In this document: positions 23,101-24,248 of the stretch, piece by piece | Numbering within the stretch: position 1 is the stretch's first letter | How the letters are laid out: each line of letters begins with the position of its first letter | NCBI GenBank assembly: GCA_002403905.1 | Contig: DHIR01000197.1 | Coordinates: 9,699 to 33,946 of the forward strand | DNA: 24,248 nucleotides | Direction: 5' to 3' | Origin: Mucilaginibacter sp. UBA4741 | GTDB lineage: Bacteria > Bacteroidota > Bacteroidia > Sphingobacteriales > Sphingobacteriaceae | Position numbers and translations under genes: made by a program | The notes under the pieces: generated by a model | The model's database searches: none | What the model was told of the DNA's origin: nothing | Seen by the model: only the letters and a program-made list of their open reading frames with translations

Positions 23101-24079
23101 CAAGGTTATAGTTAGGCAATGGGTCGCCTATTATAATTTTATCGCCTGCTTTTAGCGGCGCTATAGTAGCGGTAACGGTAGTTTCTGTTGGGCCATAACT
23201 GTTATAAAAATCGATACCCGGCCTGGCCCATTTGGCCAGTACCTGCGGAGTGCAGGCCTCGCCACCGGCATTTACCAAGCGTAACGAATTGTCATTATCG
23301 TCCATCACCGCCAGCAAACTAGGCACGGCGTGCAATATGGTTATATTTTCGTTTTTGATAATATCGCCCAGCTCATCAATAGCTTTTGATGTGGTATTGT
23401 CGGCCACCCAAATAGTAGCGCCGGCAAAGTAGCTTATCCAGGTCTCTTCGCACCACATATCAAACGATACCGAAAACCCCTGGTACACTTTGTCCGTTTC
23501 TTTGATATCAAAAACAACCTGCTCAGAGCGTACCAAATGGCAAATTTGTTTTTGGCTTATAGGGATGCCTTTAGGCTTACCTGTACTGCCCGATGTATAA
23601 AGCACATAGGCACAATCGTCAGGCTGCGGGCCCGTGGCTACTTTAACATACTCGTACGGAGCAGGCATTGGCGGTACCAATAAGCGCGGGCAGGCCGAGT
23701 TTAATTTTTGTAAGCTAAATATCCCGTCGGCGCCTACTTCATCTAATATCAACTCCACACGTTCGGCAGGTATTTCCCTATCAACCGGTACATACGTAGC
23801 GCCCGATTTGGCAATACCCAAAATGGCCACATGCAGCTCTAAACCACGCTGCCACCATACCCCCACTTTGCTGTTACGGGCTATGCCTTTTTTATTTAGA
23901 TACTGAGCAACAGCGTTACTCCAGCGGTCAAGTTCGGCGTATGTTAAGCTTTGGTCATGAAAAATTAAGGCAATTTTATCCGGGTGCTTTGCAGCCGACT
24001 CAGAAAATAAAGTTGCCAGTGTTTCCTGGCGGATAAGATCAGGGCGGTCGGCTCCGAGTACAATACTCAGTGAATTCAT
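20141..24079 (-). CDS. Pls-type single-module nonribosomal peptide synthetase (A-PCP-membrane C-terminal domains)
   Basis: The protein has 1312 residues. Adenylation domain, about 20-500: YTSGSTGKPKG (161-171), SFDMWCEE with Asp207, NSYGPTET (293-300), YRTGD (382-386), and PSGKINRKAL (489-498) with Lys492. Carrier domain about 520-595: LGGHSLL with phosphopantetheine Ser552. There is no condensation or thioesterase domain. Six transmembrane helices follow at about 613-640, 650-680, 851-876, 891-915, 1097-1125 and 1130-1160, in three pairs. Each pair is followed by a soluble left-handed beta-helix-like domain (681-850, 916-1096, 1161-1312) ending in a G-S-P motif (QGSPAQ, FGSPAI, IGSPVK). This is the architecture of epsilon-poly-lysine synthetase Pls (TIGR02353-type C-terminus), which joins amino acids at the membrane in an iterative way. 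The substrate amino acid cannot be read safely by eye. The synthetase reads toward the Anbu/transglutaminase pair, and no partner gene upstream is visible. Confidence 0.92.
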   Translation of the reverse strand: MNSLSIVLGADRPDLIRQETLATLFSESAAKHPDKIALIFHDQSLTYAELDRWSNAVAQYLNKKGIARNSKVGVWWQRGLELHVAILGIAKSGATYVPVDREIPAERVELILDEVGADGIFSLQKLNSACPRLLVPPMPAPYEYVKVATGPQPDDCAYVLYTSGSTGKPKGIPISQKQICHLVRSEQVVFDIKETDKVYQGFSVSFDMWCEETWISYFAGATIWVADNTTSKAIDELGDIIKNENITILHAVPSLLAVMDDNDNSLRLVNAGGEACTPQVLAKWARPGIDFYNSYGPTETTVTATIAPLKAGDKIIIGDPLPNYNLAVVDKDLNLVPIGEEGELVITGPGVATGYVKLPELTKQKFVPKPRSLDILPGNTVYRTGDAAVINPDGSVDLRGRFDDQIKLRGFRIELGEIEVRLNNITGVASAVVAVKKDGNGQDQLVGYVVMDGINEIEKNLFRIELAKTLPTYMVPGTIVKIDEMPRMPSGKINRKALPVPESFTAISNNPQNVLDLTAPAADRILATLRGIFPNKEITPEMDFFDDLGGHSLLAAGFVSQLRRDANLPGASLKDIYINRPLSNLISVWEQQPEVKPKPKKAYNKVPLHRYLLCWSAQTVSLLLIYGLFAFQIFIPYLGYYYVDQETENVLYSIITSLVLFSFIPPIFTILSIGAKWLVIGKIKEGDYPLWGSYYFRWWFVKSMQRLLPAQFLNGTPLYPLYLSWLGMKIASNAQISDFSFGAEDLITIGSDVSLSSQTNLNNVFVENGMLKLRRIHLGDHAYIGSSAIISGDTHIEAWGELQDLSFLPAGKTIKVGEVWQGSPAQLKETKNIEDLPHPVAVSTHTRRKYKLIFILCMMIFPFIILLPLLPTIIAINRMDNSASDYNFNYMVNVPLLAILYILLFTVETVVLTRLLQRGIKPGKYSVYSLFYVRKWFADQLMSLSLIVMHPIYATVYVATYFRMLGAKIGKNTEISTASSVTHPLLEIGDGAFVADAVTLGEADIRAQQLILSKTTIGNKSFVGNSALIPQGYNLNSDMLIGVLSTPPDEQQQANSTAKDWFGSPAIPLPRRQESTPFGEELTIRPNNYRKFARGLVEFIRIILPESAIICFSIFFIAYAHDLLVDDPLWKIILLFPFYYLFFMGIPSFLLTLVLKWVFIGKYKAQQKPMWSWAVWKSEAVTSTYEALAIPFLLDYLQGTPWLPHIMRLMGVKIGKRVWMNTTDITEFDMVTIADDAALNQDCGPQTHLFEDRVMKTGTVKIGARSSIGAGTIILYDSELGDDTRVEALSLVMKGERLSPGTDWIGSPVKPA

Positions 24080-24248
24080 ATTAAATATATAGTTACTTTA
24101 GGGGTATTGGTTTATAATACGGTTAGGCTTTACTATACGTCAATAGTAAGCATTGTTTGTTTTAGATAAAATAAACCAGGTATAGTTTAATCTCCTTATA
24201 ATTGAAACAATATTATTACAAATGACGTGTTGTGCGATTAAAAAGCCA

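Noticed and set aside
24080..24248. Promoter search upstream of the Pls-like gene
   Set aside because: AT-rich and surely regulatory, but no TTG/TAnnTTTG pair with correct spacing is clear enough to report.

Overview
The window looks like chromosomal DNA of a Bacteroidota species, most likely family Sphingobacteriaceae (Mucilaginibacter/Pedobacter-like). This is inferred from several signs: the DUF5686 outer-membrane protein tail, the DUF6515-like secreted protein, moderate-to-low GC, A-rich starts without clear Shine-Dalgarno sequences, one candidate promoter of the Bacteroidota TTG/TAnnTTTG type, and many short palindromic repeats. I see no phage, plasmid, tRNA, rRNA or CRISPR feature.

Layout. 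(1) 1-6360, minus strand: a DedA-family membrane protein running off the left edge, the C-terminal remnant of a DUF5686 protein, an exported YncE-type propeller/phosphoesterase, and a soluble histidine kinase whose N-terminal half is sixteen 21-residue coiled-coil repeats. (2) 6699-11555, plus strand: a small unknown protein, a SnoaL-like lipoprotein and a 1222-residue CheB-CheR-PAS-histidine kinase. (3) 11556-12337: a gene-free stretch with two palindromic elements. (4) 12338-16082, plus strand: a repeat-rich secreted DUF6515-like protein, a DUF1801 protein, a short-chain dehydrogenase and a small lipoprotein. A 218-bp nested palindrome precedes the dehydrogenase and a hairpin array follows it. 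(5) 18325-16079, minus strand: a compact operon of a short exported ORF, a membrane histidine kinase, a group III truncated hemoglobin and a UBP-type zinc finger protein. (6) 18495-20070, plus strand: the proteasome-like Ntn hydrolase Anbu followed by a transglutaminase-like protein. (7) 24079-20141, minus strand: a complete Pls-type single-module NRPS (A-PCP-membrane domain), facing the Anbu pair across two hairpins.

How they fit together. Three histidine kinases occur, but no response regulator is visible, so all look like orphans here. The two soluble kinases share a similar catalytic core with a Cys-Cys pair. The kinase-globin-zinc finger operon suggests a gas- or redox-related unit. Anbu plus transglutaminase is a reduced form of a known conserved cluster, and the adjacent Pls-like synthetase makes this end of the window the best candidate for unusual peptide chemistry. 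Between 11.6 and 20.1 kb the gaps hold several different palindromic repeat families.
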